DNA of 64,000 nucleotides from Paraburkholderia fungorum (GTDB taxonomy: Bacteria; Pseudomonadota; Gammaproteobacteria; Burkholderiales; Burkholderiaceae), in assembly GCF_902833645.1 (NCBI RefSeq), contig NZ_CADFGE010000021.1, forward strand, positions 62,001-126,000, in the 5' to 3' direction. Of the stretch, positions 33,744 to 42,973 are shown piece by piece (position 1 is the first letter of the stretch; every line of letters starts with the position of its first letter). The notes beneath the pieces are model-generated. The model ran no database searches. It was not told where the DNA came from and saw only the letters and a program-made list of their open reading frames with translations. The translations under genes were made by a program, and so were the position numbers.

Positions 33744-35045
33744 TCAGATGGGAATACTCACGCCCTTGGTGAGAATCACGTCGACCTGCCGGAGGGGATT
33801 AATCTCTACGACGGGCACGATTTCCTTCGCAAGGTCGGTGTAGTACTGGGCAATGTTCTGGAACGCGGTGCCGATCGGCGCGCTCATCTGCGAACCGCTG
33901 CTGCTGTTGCTTCCCAGTTGCACGTTGACGCCAGCGCTGTGGACGTTGGAGGCCGTGTTCGACACGACAGTTGCAAGGCCTTCGCCGGCCGCGCCAATCA
34001 TGGCGACACGCATGGCGTTGGCGATCACGGCGCCGTCTTTGGACGCGAGATTGCCGCGCAGCCCCGGCTTGCCGTCTTCGCCGACTACGTAGCCGTCCAC
34101 GGCAACTTCAACGACACGCTTGTTCTTGAGCACGCACGAGATACGCTCGGCGCGTAGCTGGGCGCGGCCCGTGGAGAGCTCACCGTTACCTGACACCATC
34201 AGGAAACACTCCTTGACAGAGGCTCGCTGATTGTTGGGGAGAATCGCATCCTTCTTGACGCGAATAAGCATCGGCACAGGATTGCGCTGCGCCGATCGCG
34301 TAGTCGGAAAATCGCCGCCATTGATCGCAAGCCCGGTGACGATCGCGCCCATCGGAAGAAACGTTTCCGGGATTTCGGCCGCTTTCGCTGAAACGGTCCT
34401 GACTGCGCCGGCCGTGGCCGTACCGCTCGCGGTGGTCCCGGCGTCGGCTGCACCGTCGCCGTCGTCTCCCACGATCTGGATGCCATCGGTCTGCTCCGCG
34501 TCAGGAGTGGCGGCGGAGTCGGCGCCGGTACGCCCGGGACTGATGGGGGAGGCGGTGCCCCCCGCGCCGGCAGCACCTGGCAGCAAACTGTTCAAACGAG
34601 GTTGCCCGCCAGCCGGAAATGGCGCCGAACCGGGAGGGGTGATGGTATCGCCTGTGCCGGGCGGGGGAAGCTGGGCAGTGGTTCCGGTGCTTGTCGGCGT
34701 GGTTCCGTGACTTGAAGAATTGCTGGCGGCGCTGCGCTGCTGGGCCTCCAGCAGGTCGAACCTGTGATCAACCTGATCTTGCTGGCTCTGCAGACGGTGA
34801 TCGAAGTCGGAAATCTGGCGCTGCAGGGCAGTGACGGATGCATTGACGTCTGCCAGGTCGGTATTGCGCTGTGGCGGAGCGACTACATTGACAGCCAGAT
34901 GGTCGCTGGGCGGCTTCGGCGGTGTCGTCTTCACGCTGAAGATCCAGGCGCCGACGGCGAACGCGGTTACGGTGCCGACGACCACGGTCCGCTTTTGCCG
35001 CGCAGGCGTCATCAGCGCCCAGTTCCGTTTGAGCTGGTCGAACAT
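33744..35045 (-). CDS. traB: TraB core complex protein (VirB10/TrbI family)
   Basis: A 433-residue bitopic protein. One membrane segment lies at about residues 20-38 (VVVGTVTAFAVGAWIFS). A coiled-coil (about residues 65-105) and a Pro/Ser/Thr-rich linker follow. The periplasmic beta domain (FLPMGAIVTGLAINGGDFP ... AEGLATVVSNTA-like region) is typical of TraB/VirB10. It bridges inner and outer membranes. It follows traK by 2 bp. Confidence 0.9.
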   Translation of the reverse strand: MFDQLKRNWALMTPARQKRTVVVGTVTAFAVGAWIFSVKTTPPKPPSDHLAVNVVAPPQRNTDLADVNASVTALQRQISDFDHRLQSQQDQVDHRFDLLEAQQRSAASNSSSHGTTPTSTGTTAQLPPPGTGDTITPPGSAPFPAGGQPRLNSLLPGAAGAGGTASPISPGRTGADSAATPDAEQTDGIQIVGDDGDGAADAGTTASGTATAGAVRTVSAKAAEIPETFLPMGAIVTGLAINGGDFPTTRSAQRNPVPMLIRVKKDAILPNNQRASVKECFLMVSGNGELSTGRAQLRAERISCVLKNKRVVEVAVDGYVVGEDGKPGLRGNLASKDGAVIANAMRVAMIGAAGEGLATVVSNTASNVHSAGVNVQLGSNSSSGSQMSAPIGTAFQNIAQYYTDLAKEIVPVVEINPLRQVDVILTKGVSIPI

Positions 35046-35047
35046 GA

Positions 35048-36235
35048 TTACATTACCTGCTTGGCGAACATGATGAGGACGTCCGTCGTCTCGCCCGGTC
35101 TCACCGCCAGATTGGGAAAGATCGTCACGGCGAGTACGTGGTCACTGCCGAACGCTTCTTCCGACAGCGTGATGGGTTCTGTGCCGGTGTTGAGCAGCCG
35201 ATAGCGATATATGTCGGCGTCGGTTCCTGCGTAACGCCCGATCGGTGTTGCCTTGATCGGGCCGGAAATAGCCATCGGAGCATCGAGCAGCGCTTCGGTG
35301 TATCCGTCCGGAACCTGGCCCAGCACGGCCTGCTTCATCGTGGCCGTGATCCCTTCGACATACCCCGACTCCTCACCCGCACTTTGCGGATCACCGCGGC
35401 CTTGGGGAATGGCACCGTCAAGTACCAGCGTGACAGAGCGCCCGGAGATCTTCCGGGGCAGCAGATGCAGCGCTACAACGGGTGAGTTCGGCAGTCCTGC
35501 ATCTTTGATGAAGACTGTCGTTTCCTCTTTGGGTGAAAAAAAGATATCGCTCCCCCAGACGCGCGAGCCCGACGGGTCTTCACCGTTGACGCGTTTGTTG
35601 ACTACCTTGGGCTTCATGAATGGCGTCGCAACCATGTTCGGCTGCGCGCCAGACACTTCGAAGTCAGCCGTCACACCATGTCGAACGTGGAGAACCGCGG
35701 GATTCTCGGCTGGCATCTGGGCCACGGCCGCCGACGGCGGCGCCGGAAAATGTCCGCGGTTACCCAGCACGGTTCGGTCCCCGGCGGAGACAAGCTGCTG
35801 CATCACCGTGTGTACGACCGTCTCGTTAGGGCCGAGGCCCTGAGAGATCGGGTCCGAACGGGTAGCCGCCGTAGCGCGCTGCGAGGACGCATCGATGATT
35901 GGCGCCACCGGCGCCGTCGCGACAGCACCGTCGTTTTGCCCGCTCTTGAGCGAAGTAATGAGCCTCGAAATGTCTGCGCGTGTAAGCACCGGCGGTTGGC
36001 CCGGGGCGGACGATATGGGTGTTCCAGTTGCGGAGGGCGGGGCCGCTACGCTGGCTGGGTCCATCTGGATGTGCACGTTGCGCACCACGCCATCGTCCTG
36101 GGCTGCCGCAGGGCCTGCCACGGCAGCGAACACGAGCAAGAGGGGCGCGAGTGCGCGCGCCGGCGTCGAGCAATACACCCCGGTTTGGGCTGTGCGGTGA
36201 GCCGGGCGCTTTGTGTAGGGAGGAAGGATGGGCAC
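35048..36235 (-). CDS. traK: TraK-type secretin-like core protein
   Basis: A 395-residue exported protein starting at GTG with GGGATAG upstream. A signal peptide lies at about residues 27-46 (ALAPLLLVFAAVAGPAAA). A low-complexity spacer follows. The C-terminal 230 residues (FEVSGAQPNMVATPF ... TTVFIKDAGLPNSPVVALHL ... IYRYRLLNTGTEPI) match TraK, the VirB9-equivalent outer-ring component. It lies between traE and traB, as in F. Confidence 0.85.
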   Translation of the reverse strand: MPILPPYTKRPAHRTAQTGVYCSTPARALAPLLLVFAAVAGPAAAQDDGVVRNVHIQMDPASVAAPPSATGTPISSAPGQPPVLTRADISRLITSLKSGQNDGAVATAPVAPIIDASSQRATAATRSDPISQGLGPNETVVHTVMQQLVSAGDRTVLGNRGHFPAPPSAAVAQMPAENPAVLHVRHGVTADFEVSGAQPNMVATPFMKPKVVNKRVNGEDPSGSRVWGSDIFFSPKEETTVFIKDAGLPNSPVVALHLLPRKISGRSVTLVLDGAIPQGRGDPQSAGEESGYVEGITATMKQAVLGQVPDGYTEALLDAPMAISGPIKATPIGRYAGTDADIYRYRLLNTGTEPITLSEEAFGSDHVLAVTIFPNLAVRPGETTDVLIMFAKQVM

Positions 36236-36245
36236 GGTCTATCCC

Positions 36246-37169
36246 TTATAGGCGTCCGGATGCTGCGTTCGCGCTGTCGCGTTGTGCCGGATCGACTGGC
36301 AGCGCCTGCACCGGTCCGGCGATGCCTTCTGTCCCGCCGTTCAAAGGCGATTGGGACCCAACCGCTGCGGGTTGCGCGATGCCGGCCGCGCTCCCCGTGG
36401 GGGCGCGCGCCCCCCGCGCAGGTGTAGCAGGTGTGGTTGACGGATTGGCTGTGTTGTCAGCGGGGTTGACGCGACCCTGCCCGGATTCAAGTGCGTGCCG
36501 GATGTCATTCGCTTGAGGGACGATGTTCGGATGCAGGCGATCGTGGCCAGAGGCTGCCCCCGTCGTCGGCGGATGCGCCTTCTGCCACTGAAGTGTGCGG
36601 GCCTCACCAACATACGACGTAAAGGCGGTGATCCTGGGCAGGCCAGCCACCATCTTCATGGTCAGTTCGTATGTCACGGGCAGCTGTGCGAGGGGTTGTG
36701 CAGTGGTCTTGTACGCAGTTGTGTTGAGCGTACCTTCGATGAATACCCGGTGCGTTGATGCTTCCCACTTGCTACTGTGTGGCACGAACACGTTGATTGA
36801 CCCGCTTGAGACGTAGGCCGGATCATCGGCGATCGCATAAATCTGGTCACGCACTGCAGGGTAGATGGATGCATCGACGATGAATGCGAGGTGATCAGCA
36901 ACAAAATGCGCGGTCTGCGGTGTGACCGATCCGACCGCGCTGGCGACGTACAGACCCCATGCCTCGTAGAAGTTCGACGACGCGCTGTCCCAGCCCACGG
37001 AGTACTCGGCGGTCATGTTGGGAGGTTGTTCCACGAGGCGCTCGTGCATGGACACCACCTTGAACGTCAACATGAGATTGATCAGAACGAGGCCGCCAAC
37101 AGACACCGAGAGCCAGTAGTTGGCGCTGCGCGTGCCGTTCCAGGTGGCGAAGAGGCGCGGCATTTTCAT
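36246..37169 (-). CDS. traE: TraE-type conjugal transfer protein
   Basis: A 307-residue protein starting at 37169 (MKMPRLF). One N-terminal membrane segment is followed by the TraE/VirB8-like domain (about residues 40-200: ASSNFYEAWGLYVASAVG, INVFVPHSSKWEASTHRVFIEG). The C-terminal 100 residues are a Pro/Thr/Ala-rich extension absent from shorter TraE proteins. It overlaps the traL stop. Confidence 0.85.
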   Translation of the reverse strand: MKMPRLFATWNGTRSANYWLSVSVGGLVLINLMLTFKVVSMHERLVEQPPNMTAEYSVGWDSASSNFYEAWGLYVASAVGSVTPQTAHFVADHLAFIVDASIYPAVRDQIYAIADDPAYVSSGSINVFVPHSSKWEASTHRVFIEGTLNTTAYKTTAQPLAQLPVTYELTMKMVAGLPRITAFTSYVGEARTLQWQKAHPPTTGAASGHDRLHPNIVPQANDIRHALESGQGRVNPADNTANPSTTPATPARGARAPTGSAAGIAQPAAVGSQSPLNGGTEGIAGPVQALPVDPAQRDSANAASGRL

Positions 37170-37444
37170 TGAATGAATTCCCTGGCGAGCCCGTTGGTGA
37201 AGATGCGGTTGAGCGGCAACAGGCCGTACCAATAGGCGATGTGATGAAGAGAACCGGGCAACGCCTTGCGCTTGTAGCGAATGTAGATCGTGCTGAGAAC
37301 GAGGCCACTAATGATCGAGACGGTCATGACATCAAAGATGACGCCGACGAACATCGAGAGAATGATCGGCATCAGGTCGTCCGTTTCCCAGAAAGCGATC
37401 TGCGGAAAGTTGTCGATCATCTGGGGGATATCGCGTTCGATCAT
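37166..37444 (-). CDS. traL: TraL-type conjugal transfer protein
   Basis: A 92-residue inner-membrane protein. A short hydrophilic N-terminus precedes two hydrophobic segments (LSMFVGVIFDVMTVSIISGL and the LPGSLHHIAYWYGLLP region), with the basic YIRYKRK loop between. Length, topology and location upstream of traE match TraL. Start and stop overlap both neighbours by 4 bp. Confidence 0.85.
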   Translation of the reverse strand: MIERDIPQMIDNFPQIAFWETDDLMPIILSMFVGVIFDVMTVSIISGLVLSTIYIRYKRKALPGSLHHIAYWYGLLPLNRIFTNGLAREFIQ

Positions 37445-37899
37445 GATGGGGTCCGTGTCTTCGATTCACGGCACATGGCCGCCGGGCGCGCAGGCAGGTG
37501 TTTCGCGACATGACGTGCGCCCGTGCGATACGCACGGCGTCGGCCGTGACGCACCGGCGGCTGGTCACTCGGCATCTCCTCGATCTCAACTGGCAGGGAG
37601 ATTTCGATCGGCTCGGTGTGCTGGACCTGCCACGAGTCGTGTGGCAATGACTGGACGGGCTGCGCGGTGATGACCGCCTCCTGGGAATAACCGAGCGTTG
37701 CATAGTCGGAGCCGGTCGATCGCGTCTCGACGCCGAGCCATGTGCGCTTGGCCACGAACGGCTCAGGAGCCTGGGCGGGGACGCACCCGCCGAGCAAACA
37801 GAGCACGCTGGTCAAGATCAGCGCCCGCGACGTGGAAAGCAGGTATGAACAGACCGCACGTGCTGAACTGGCAGTAACAGGGCGGATGAAACCTCTCAA
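37441..37899 (-). CDS. Putative lipoprotein (TTG start)
   Basis: A 152-residue product starting at TTG, with an AGGAGC site seven bases upstream. Lipobox LLGGC lies near residue 39, after a signal segment. The mature part is Gln/Pro-rich and ends in an Arg-rich tail. Not a recognised tra protein; it sits where F carries traL-associated genes and could be an envelope accessory. Overlaps traL by 4 bp. Confidence 0.65.
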   Translation of the reverse strand: MRGFIRPVTASSARAVCSYLLSTSRALILTSVLCLLGGCVPAQAPEPFVAKRTWLGVETRSTGSDYATLGYSQEAVITAQPVQSLPHDSWQVQHTEPIEISLPVEIEEMPSDQPPVRHGRRRAYRTGARHVAKHLPARPAAMCRESKTRTPS

Positions 37900-38321
37900 G
37901 TTTTGCTCCTGCGCAAGGTCCGCAAAGCCCGTACGGGCCTGATGATTCGCCAGAGTAACAAAATCTCAATGAGGTAAATAATCCGCCTCGCGTTAAAAAA
38001 AGCGTTTTCTGCGTGAGGCTTGACGAGGTCAAACGTTGCGGAGGTCCAACCCTTCTCCGCGATGACAGCAACAGGGCGGCAATCGTCGCCGAAACTGGCT
38101 GGCCAGAGGCTGAGCGTGAGTGTTGAGAGGACGGCCGTGAGAACCGGGCTGCGGACTTGCCAGCTATCGCAGCGCGCGGGCGCAGGAGGTGCTGCCCACG
38201 GGTCCTGGTTCGTGGAGACTACCGGTGGAGGGCTGTTCTGGGCGCGCGCCGCGCCGGCAGTGTGTGCCGCGAGCGCGGTTGCGACGATCAGGATGAGAGC
38301 CAGTCGGAGAGGTCGTGCCAT
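37896..38321 (-). CDS. Hypothetical membrane protein
   Basis: A 141-residue protein with a signal-like start (LALILIVATALAAHTAGAARA), a Pro-rich spacer, and a further hydrophobic segment at about residues 110-130 (IIYLIEILLLWRIIRPV) with basic flanks. It probably spans or is anchored in the inner membrane. It overlaps the DsbC-like gene by 34 bp and the next lipoprotein by 4 bp. Family unknown. Confidence 0.6.
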   Translation of the reverse strand: MARPLRLALILIVATALAAHTAGAARAQNSPPPVVSTNQDPWAAPPAPARCDSWQVRSPVLTAVLSTLTLSLWPASFGDDCRPVAVIAEKGWTSATFDLVKPHAENAFFNARRIIYLIEILLLWRIIRPVRALRTLRRSKT

Positions 38322-38833
38322 CCGTCATACCCCAGTTTGATCGGTCGGCCCTCGATAACGAAGGCGGGATAGCCGGGAAGCGCTCGGGTCGCTGCGGTGT
38401 TCCGCTGCACGTCCTCCTGGACGGTCTGCCACACGGCCGGGGCCGGCTGGAGGTCCCATCCGGGGACAAAGAAGCCCTCCATGCTGTGGGCGACGAAGGC
38501 ACGAGCGGCCGCGTGCGCGGAGTCATGCGTATCGCCCACCGGAACGAAGCGGACCTGGAAGGTCGCAAGCGTGCGATCGTGAAGCGCAGCGCGTGAGCGG
38601 AGGTCAGAATATGCGGTGCGGCAAATGCTGCAGCCTGAATCAAGGATGAACCATAGGGGTGTCCTGCCCAGGGACGGTTCATCCACTATGAAGTGAAGCC
38701 GCGTGAGATCGACACGTGGCGCGTCGGGGCGTTCGGATTCGCCCGCAGCAGCGTGCGCGAGCGCCGTAGCAGGCGACAGGCTGATCGTCGCGAGGCTGGC
38801 AAGGCTCGCGCCAAGAAAGTGGCGACGTTTCAT
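38288..38833 (-). CDS. DsbC-like thioredoxin-fold periplasmic protein
   Basis: A 181-residue exported protein. A signal peptide (MKRRHFLGASLASLATISLSP) is followed by a thioredoxin-like fold with a CSIC redox motif at about residues 67-70 and a cis-proline segment (LPGYPAFVIEGRPI) near the C-terminus. This pattern fits DsbC/G-like disulfide handling proteins, as with TrbB of F. It would serve Cys-rich transfer proteins such as TraU and TraH. Overlaps the DsbA-like gene by 4 bp. Confidence 0.75.
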   Translation of the reverse strand: MKRRHFLGASLASLATISLSPATALAHAAAGESERPDAPRVDLTRLHFIVDEPSLGRTPLWFILDSGCSICRTAYSDLRSRAALHDRTLATFQVRFVPVGDTHDSAHAAARAFVAHSMEGFFVPGWDLQPAPAVWQTVQEDVQRNTAATRALPGYPAFVIEGRPIKLGYDGWHDLSDWLSS

Positions 38834-39543
38834 GAACTCATGACCTTCGAGACAAGCCCGTTAAGGAGCTGGACGAGGGTGTCATAGTTGCCCCCCGTGT
38901 AGTTCGCGTTGGTGACGAACCTGCCACCAACGCCAAAATCAGGAGTGACCTTGACGCGATAGCGTCGGGCAAGAGCGGCTGCACGCAGCAGACGCTCGCG
39001 GGTTTCCGGCGAGTGGAGCGCCGCGAGGACCGCAGAGCGCTGCAGGCCCATGCGGTAGAGGATCTGGGGGAAGTCCACGGGGGTAGGAGCAGGGTAGTGC
39101 TGCTGGCCAGCGGCGTAGGCGAAACCCTCGAACTCCGCCATCCGGTCCGGCACCAATGAGCGCGCGACGTAATATGCGGCGGCGGCAGAAAGCGCGACGG
39201 GATCGTCGACCATCAGGGGTACAGGGACGAAGAGCATAGGTTTCGGAATCGTTTTGCCCCACGACTCAAGAGACTGCGCATACTGGGCGCAGAAAGGACA
39301 CGTGTAGAGGAAAAACATAAACACACGATCACGGTCCTCCACAAAATTGCCGATCTCGAGATACGGACGAACGTTGATCCTCGAACTGTCCTGAGAGCCC
39401 CGGCCCGGCACGTTCGGCAACCCCGCGGTGGCATCGTCATCGTCGTTGATGGCCTGCGCACGGGCAATCTGCGAAGCTGCGCTGCCCAGAGTGGCAAGAC
39501 CGGCTGCGGTGGCGGACAGGAGAAAGCGTCGGCGATTGGTCAT
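38830..39543 (-). CDS. DsbA-like thiol oxidoreductase
   Basis: A 237-residue exported protein; the start at 39543 opens a twin-Arg-like signal (MTNRRRFLLSATAAGLATLG). The mature region has a CPFC redox motif at about residues 82-85 and the helical insert and cis-Pro (VTPDFGVGG) expected of DsbA family proteins. It would introduce disulfides into secreted transfer proteins. The pairing with a DsbC-like protein in one operon is notable. Confidence 0.8.
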   Translation of the reverse strand: MTNRRRFLLSATAAGLATLGSAASQIARAQAINDDDDATAGLPNVPGRGSQDSSRINVRPYLEIGNFVEDRDRVFMFFLYTCPFCAQYAQSLESWGKTIPKPMLFVPVPLMVDDPVALSAAAAYYVARSLVPDRMAEFEGFAYAAGQQHYPAPTPVDFPQILYRMGLQRSAVLAALHSPETRERLLRAAALARRYRVKVTPDFGVGGRFVTNANYTGGNYDTLVQLLNGLVSKVMSS

Positions 39544-39550
39544 GAGTCGC

Positions 39551-40831
39551 TCACTGGCTGAACTTGAGTGCCGTATGGAAGTCGACAAACCGCTTTGAGC
39601 TCATGTCTAGTCCGACCTGCAGGAGCGGGGCATACTGCGGTTGCGAAAACGCTTCTTCACGCATTGCCTGGCGGTCACCGCGCTCGACCGCTTCGCGAAG
39701 CGATGCGGTACCGACCAGCATTTCCATAACGGGAATCCGGCCCTGGTACCCACCGTGGCAATGTTCGCAGCCGCGGGTGTTCACTGCGTAGAAGGGGCGG
39801 TCGAGTTCGATTCGATCGCCACCATTCTGCGCACGCATCGCCCTGACTTGCTCCGTTGTGGGGACGAACAGCGTTGAACAGCTGTCACAGATTTTGCGCA
39901 CCAGACGCTGGGCGGTGATGAGGCGTAGCGCGTCGGCGATCTCGTAGGGCTTGACGCCGAGATCGAGCAGCCGGGTGATCGTCGAAAGCGTGGTCCGCGT
40001 GTGGAGAGTCGAGAGCATCAGGTGCCCGGTGTTAGCGGCAGTGAATGCAATGTTCGCGGTTTCCGAATCGCGGATTTCTCCCACGAGACCGACCTCGAAG
40101 TCCTGACGCAGCGCAGAGCGCAAGATCTTCGCAAAGGTCCGGTATGGCGGATGGACCGAGACCTGGTTGGCTCCCTTCAGGGCATATTCGATCGGATCTT
40201 CGGCGGTAATGATATGAATGCCGGGCTCGTTCAGGTGGTTCAGACAGGCGTAGAGGGTCGTCGTCTTGCCCGAGCCAGTCGGCCCTACGTTGAGAATGAT
40301 CCCTTCTTCATACGCGAGTGCCTCCATCAACGCCGCCCGTAAAAGCGGTGGCATCCAGATATCGTCAAGCTGGTGCGCAGCATTCGCCTCGTCAAGCAGG
40401 CGGCAGACGATGGACTGGCCCAGGTCGTTGGGCAGCAGTGATACACGGACCTCGACGCGGCGGTCCCCGAGAGCGACCGCGAATTTCCCGTCGAGAGGCG
40501 ACTCGGTGTCGGACACTTCGAGTCGGCATCGGGAACGCAGCTTGATGTTGATTTCGCGCGCGGCCGCGCTGTTCAGGAAGTAACGCTCCTGGAGAACACC
40601 GTTGACACGCACGAGGATGCGAAAGCCATCCGGGTGATGCCGCATGTGTATGTCGGACGCGCCTTCGAGGCAAGCCGCAGGAAAGAGGTAGTTGAGGAAG
40701 TCAACAACCTTGCTGTCACCGTTGGCAGTGGAGATAAAGCGATCGAGCCCCTCGCGCAGGTATCCAGTCGACGAGACGAGCAGCGAACTGAAATCGGGCA
40801 CAGTCGCCTGCACGAGGTCAGGAGCATTCAC
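39551..40831 (-). CDS. GspE/PilB-family secretion ATPase
   Basis: A 426-residue cytoplasmic ATPase. It has an N-terminal region typical of type II/type IV pilus ATPases, Walker A GPTGSGKTT at about residue 186, an aspartate box TAEDPIEY at about 213, Walker B GLVGEIRD near 248, a His box TLHTRTT near 276, and the GspE/PilB zinc motif CDSC...CEHC (about 313 and 353). Such enzymes power pilus or secretion assembly, not normally F-type conjugation. It is coupled to a small membrane protein upstream. Confidence 0.9.
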   Translation of the reverse strand: MNAPDLVQATVPDFSSLLVSSTGYLREGLDRFISTANGDSKVVDFLNYLFPAACLEGASDIHMRHHPDGFRILVRVNGVLQERYFLNSAAAREINIKLRSRCRLEVSDTESPLDGKFAVALGDRRVEVRVSLLPNDLGQSIVCRLLDEANAAHQLDDIWMPPLLRAALMEALAYEEGIILNVGPTGSGKTTTLYACLNHLNEPGIHIITAEDPIEYALKGANQVSVHPPYRTFAKILRSALRQDFEVGLVGEIRDSETANIAFTAANTGHLMLSTLHTRTTLSTITRLLDLGVKPYEIADALRLITAQRLVRKICDSCSTLFVPTTEQVRAMRAQNGGDRIELDRPFYAVNTRGCEHCHGGYQGRIPVMEMLVGTASLREAVERGDRQAMREEAFSQPQYAPLLQVGLDMSSKRFVDFHTALKFSQ

Positions 40832-41262
40832 AGGCGCTCCCCGTCGTCTGCCCCCGACGCCGCCACCGGTGCCGTCCTGGCGGCGTCGCCTTCATGCGGG
40901 TGCACGCCTGATGTCGCGGATGGGCGGGACGGCAGGGCGTCAACACGCGGGGCCGGGCTTCCGCGAGGACGATAGTCGCCGAATACCGGGTCGACGTCAC
41001 TGAAAGAAGGAAGTGGCTGCCCGTCGTATGCCCAGAACCAGACGGACGACCGGCAGGCCTGGATGAATGGCAGGGCCTCGTCCGCCAGATCCTGGCCCGT
41101 TTCCTCGTCGAGCATGCGCATGAGCGAGCCGAGCACGCGCACCGCGCCTCCTACCGGCATGCACGTTCGGCTGACACGGGTGGCCGGCTCGGTAGAGACG
41201 AATATATACACAACCCAACCGACAAGTGCGGCGCCGGCGACGTAGGAAATGACAGTTTTCAT
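40828..41262 (-). CDS. Small membrane protein
   Basis: A 144-residue protein with one N-terminal hydrophobic segment (VISYVAGAALVGWVVYIFVS), a soluble domain and a Pro/Ala-rich C-terminal tail. It overlaps both the transglycosylase and ATPase genes by 4 bp, so translation is coupled. It may act as a membrane partner of the ATPase. No family is recognised. Confidence 0.6.
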   Translation of the reverse strand: MKTVISYVAGAALVGWVVYIFVSTEPATRVSRTCMPVGGAVRVLGSLMRMLDEETGQDLADEALPFIQACRSSVWFWAYDGQPLPSFSDVDPVFGDYRPRGSPAPRVDALPSRPSATSGVHPHEGDAARTAPVAASGADDGERL

Positions 41263-41882
41263 TCGGCGCCATCCTCGGCGGTAAAGACGATGTCCGAGCC
41301 GTTCGCAGATCCGTGTAGCACGGATGCGCGTTGAGGTTGCGAAGCAGCTTTCTGTGGGGAATGTCGTGCCCGGCTACTCGCGACAGGTCCGGTCGCGGGC
41401 AACGTCGCCGGGCGAGAGTCCTGATACCAGCTCCAGACCTTGCGGACGTACTCTGCGCGTGACGCGGTGCAGGCCTCGCCCTTGAGCTGGGTGCAGGCAC
41501 TGTTGTAAGCGCCGATTGCGTCCCAACGGGCTCCTTGCTGTTTGATGATGCCCGCGAGAACCCACGCGCCCACGTCGATGTTCAGGCAAGGATCCGCCAT
41601 CAGCTGTTCGCGAGTGATCCCATAGCGCGCGAGCGTCGGTAGCCAGGACGAGTTGATTTGCATGAGGCCAAGATCCACGGTCCCTGTCCGGGAAACGTGG
41701 TTGAGGTTCTGCGCCGAAGCGCGACCGCTTGACTCGGTTTCGGCCATGGCCCACAGGAGGCGAGGGTCGATGTGATATTTAGCGCCAGAAGCCTCGAAGC
41801 ACGCGCTGATATCGGGGCCAGGCGCGGCCAGCGCGGTCATCGGTACAGTAATGAAAATGAAGGAAATTATCAGTCGGCGCAT
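41259..41882 (-). CDS. Lytic transglycosylase (VirB1-like)
   Basis: A 207-residue exported enzyme starting at 41882 with a signal peptide (LIISFIFITVPMTALA). The catalytic glutamate is in AETESSGR near residue 46; the following GLMQINSSWLP and AYNSAC motifs are typical of the SLT/VirB1 family. It cleaves peptidoglycan to let the transfer apparatus through. A start at 41906 would add eight residues. Divergent from traF. Confidence 0.85.
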   Translation of the reverse strand: MRRLIISFIFITVPMTALAAPGPDISACFEASGAKYHIDPRLLWAMAETESSGRASAQNLNHVSRTGTVDLGLMQINSSWLPTLARYGITREQLMADPCLNIDVGAWVLAGIIKQQGARWDAIGAYNSACTQLKGEACTASRAEYVRKVWSWYQDSRPATLPATGPVASSRARHSPQKAASQPQRASVLHGSANGSDIVFTAEDGAE

Positions 41883-41948
41883 CTGGAAAAAATAATCACT
41901 CACCATCGGGTTACTATAATCTCATTCAGATTGTGGATTTAATCGACG

Positions 41949-42971
41949 ATGCCATCCAGCCGAGCCTGCCGAAATCTTGCCTACGCGGTCCTGCTTGCCG
42001 CAGCGGCCGGCCTTGGGAGCCCAGACGTACAAGCGGACGGTTTTTACGAGGGGAAGGGGCAGGGCTGGTACTTCTATGACGATGGACGCACGTCCCCGGC
42101 GTCAACCGTAAGTGCGTCCGAGCCGGCGCCGGCCAGCAGCGCGCAGGTGGCTGCGCCGCCCGCGGCCGCGTCGAACCAGGCAAAGCCGGAGCCGTTTTCG
42201 GTGGAATGGCTTCGCCAGAAGATCAAGATCCTGCAGTTGAACTCGATGAACCACCCAACCGTCGAGAACCTCGAGGCGTTCATGTGGGCGCAGCGGATGA
42301 TGCTCGACATGAGCCAGAACTTCGCGGATGTCGGCTCGAAGGTGGCGGCGGACGATCCCTATCTCAACGAGGCGGTGCGTTTTCCGACCGCTGCGGCCGC
42401 ACGAAGCAACGCCCTGTGGCAGGTTGACCGCGCACGCGATGAGATCCTGAAGAACCTCTCTGCCCGTGCGGGACTGTGGTTCTTCTTCGATTCACGCTGC
42501 GCGTTTTGCGCGCAAGAACTTCCCGTGGTGAAGGGCATAGCGGAGCGATATCACTTTCCTCTGCAGCTCATATCCGAGGATGGTGCGCCTCTGCAAGGCA
42601 TGGCGCGGGCCGCGATGGTCGTCGATCGCGGCCATGGGACATTCAAGGCGTTCGAACTCAAGCTCACGCCGGCGGTGGTACTGGTAGTGCCGCCGGCGAC
42701 GGTGATGGTTGTCGCGCACGGAGCAATGGCGCAAGACGAGTTGCAGCGCAAGATCGTGGAGGCAGCGATCGATGGCCAACTGGTGCCCCACGATCTGATG
42801 GACATCGCGCAGTTGGAGAAGCGCGGAATTGTGAGCCCAGGTGACATCGAGCGGATGAGAGCGCAAGCAGCCGCAGCCGATACCGACGACCCGCAGCAGC
42901 TCGTGAAGCTCATGCGTGACGCAGTGGGACGGCACATGCCGGATTTGACACAGAACTCCCTGGATCATTAG
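41949..42971 (+). CDS. traF: TraF-type conjugal transfer protein
   Basis: A 340-residue exported protein. A signal peptide leads to the hallmark GWYFYDD near residue 36, then a helical linker and a thioredoxin-like domain with CAFC at about residues 184-187 (FFFDSRCAFCAQE). This is the F-type TraF family, periplasmic and required for pilus assembly. It is transcribed divergently from the rest of the operon and is followed 3 bp later by traH. Confidence 0.9.
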   Translation: MPSSRACRNLAYAVLLAAAAGLGSPDVQADGFYEGKGQGWYFYDDGRTSPASTVSASEPAPASSAQVAAPPAAASNQAKPEPFSVEWLRQKIKILQLNSMNHPTVENLEAFMWAQRMMLDMSQNFADVGSKVAADDPYLNEAVRFPTAAAARSNALWQVDRARDEILKNLSARAGLWFFFDSRCAFCAQELPVVKGIAERYHFPLQLISEDGAPLQGMARAAMVVDRGHGTFKAFELKLTPAVVLVVPPATVMVVAHGAMAQDELQRKIVEAAIDGQLVPHDLMDIAQLEKRGIVSPGDIERMRAQAAAADTDDPQQLVKLMRDAVGRHMPDLTQNSLDH

Positions 42972-42973
42972 CG

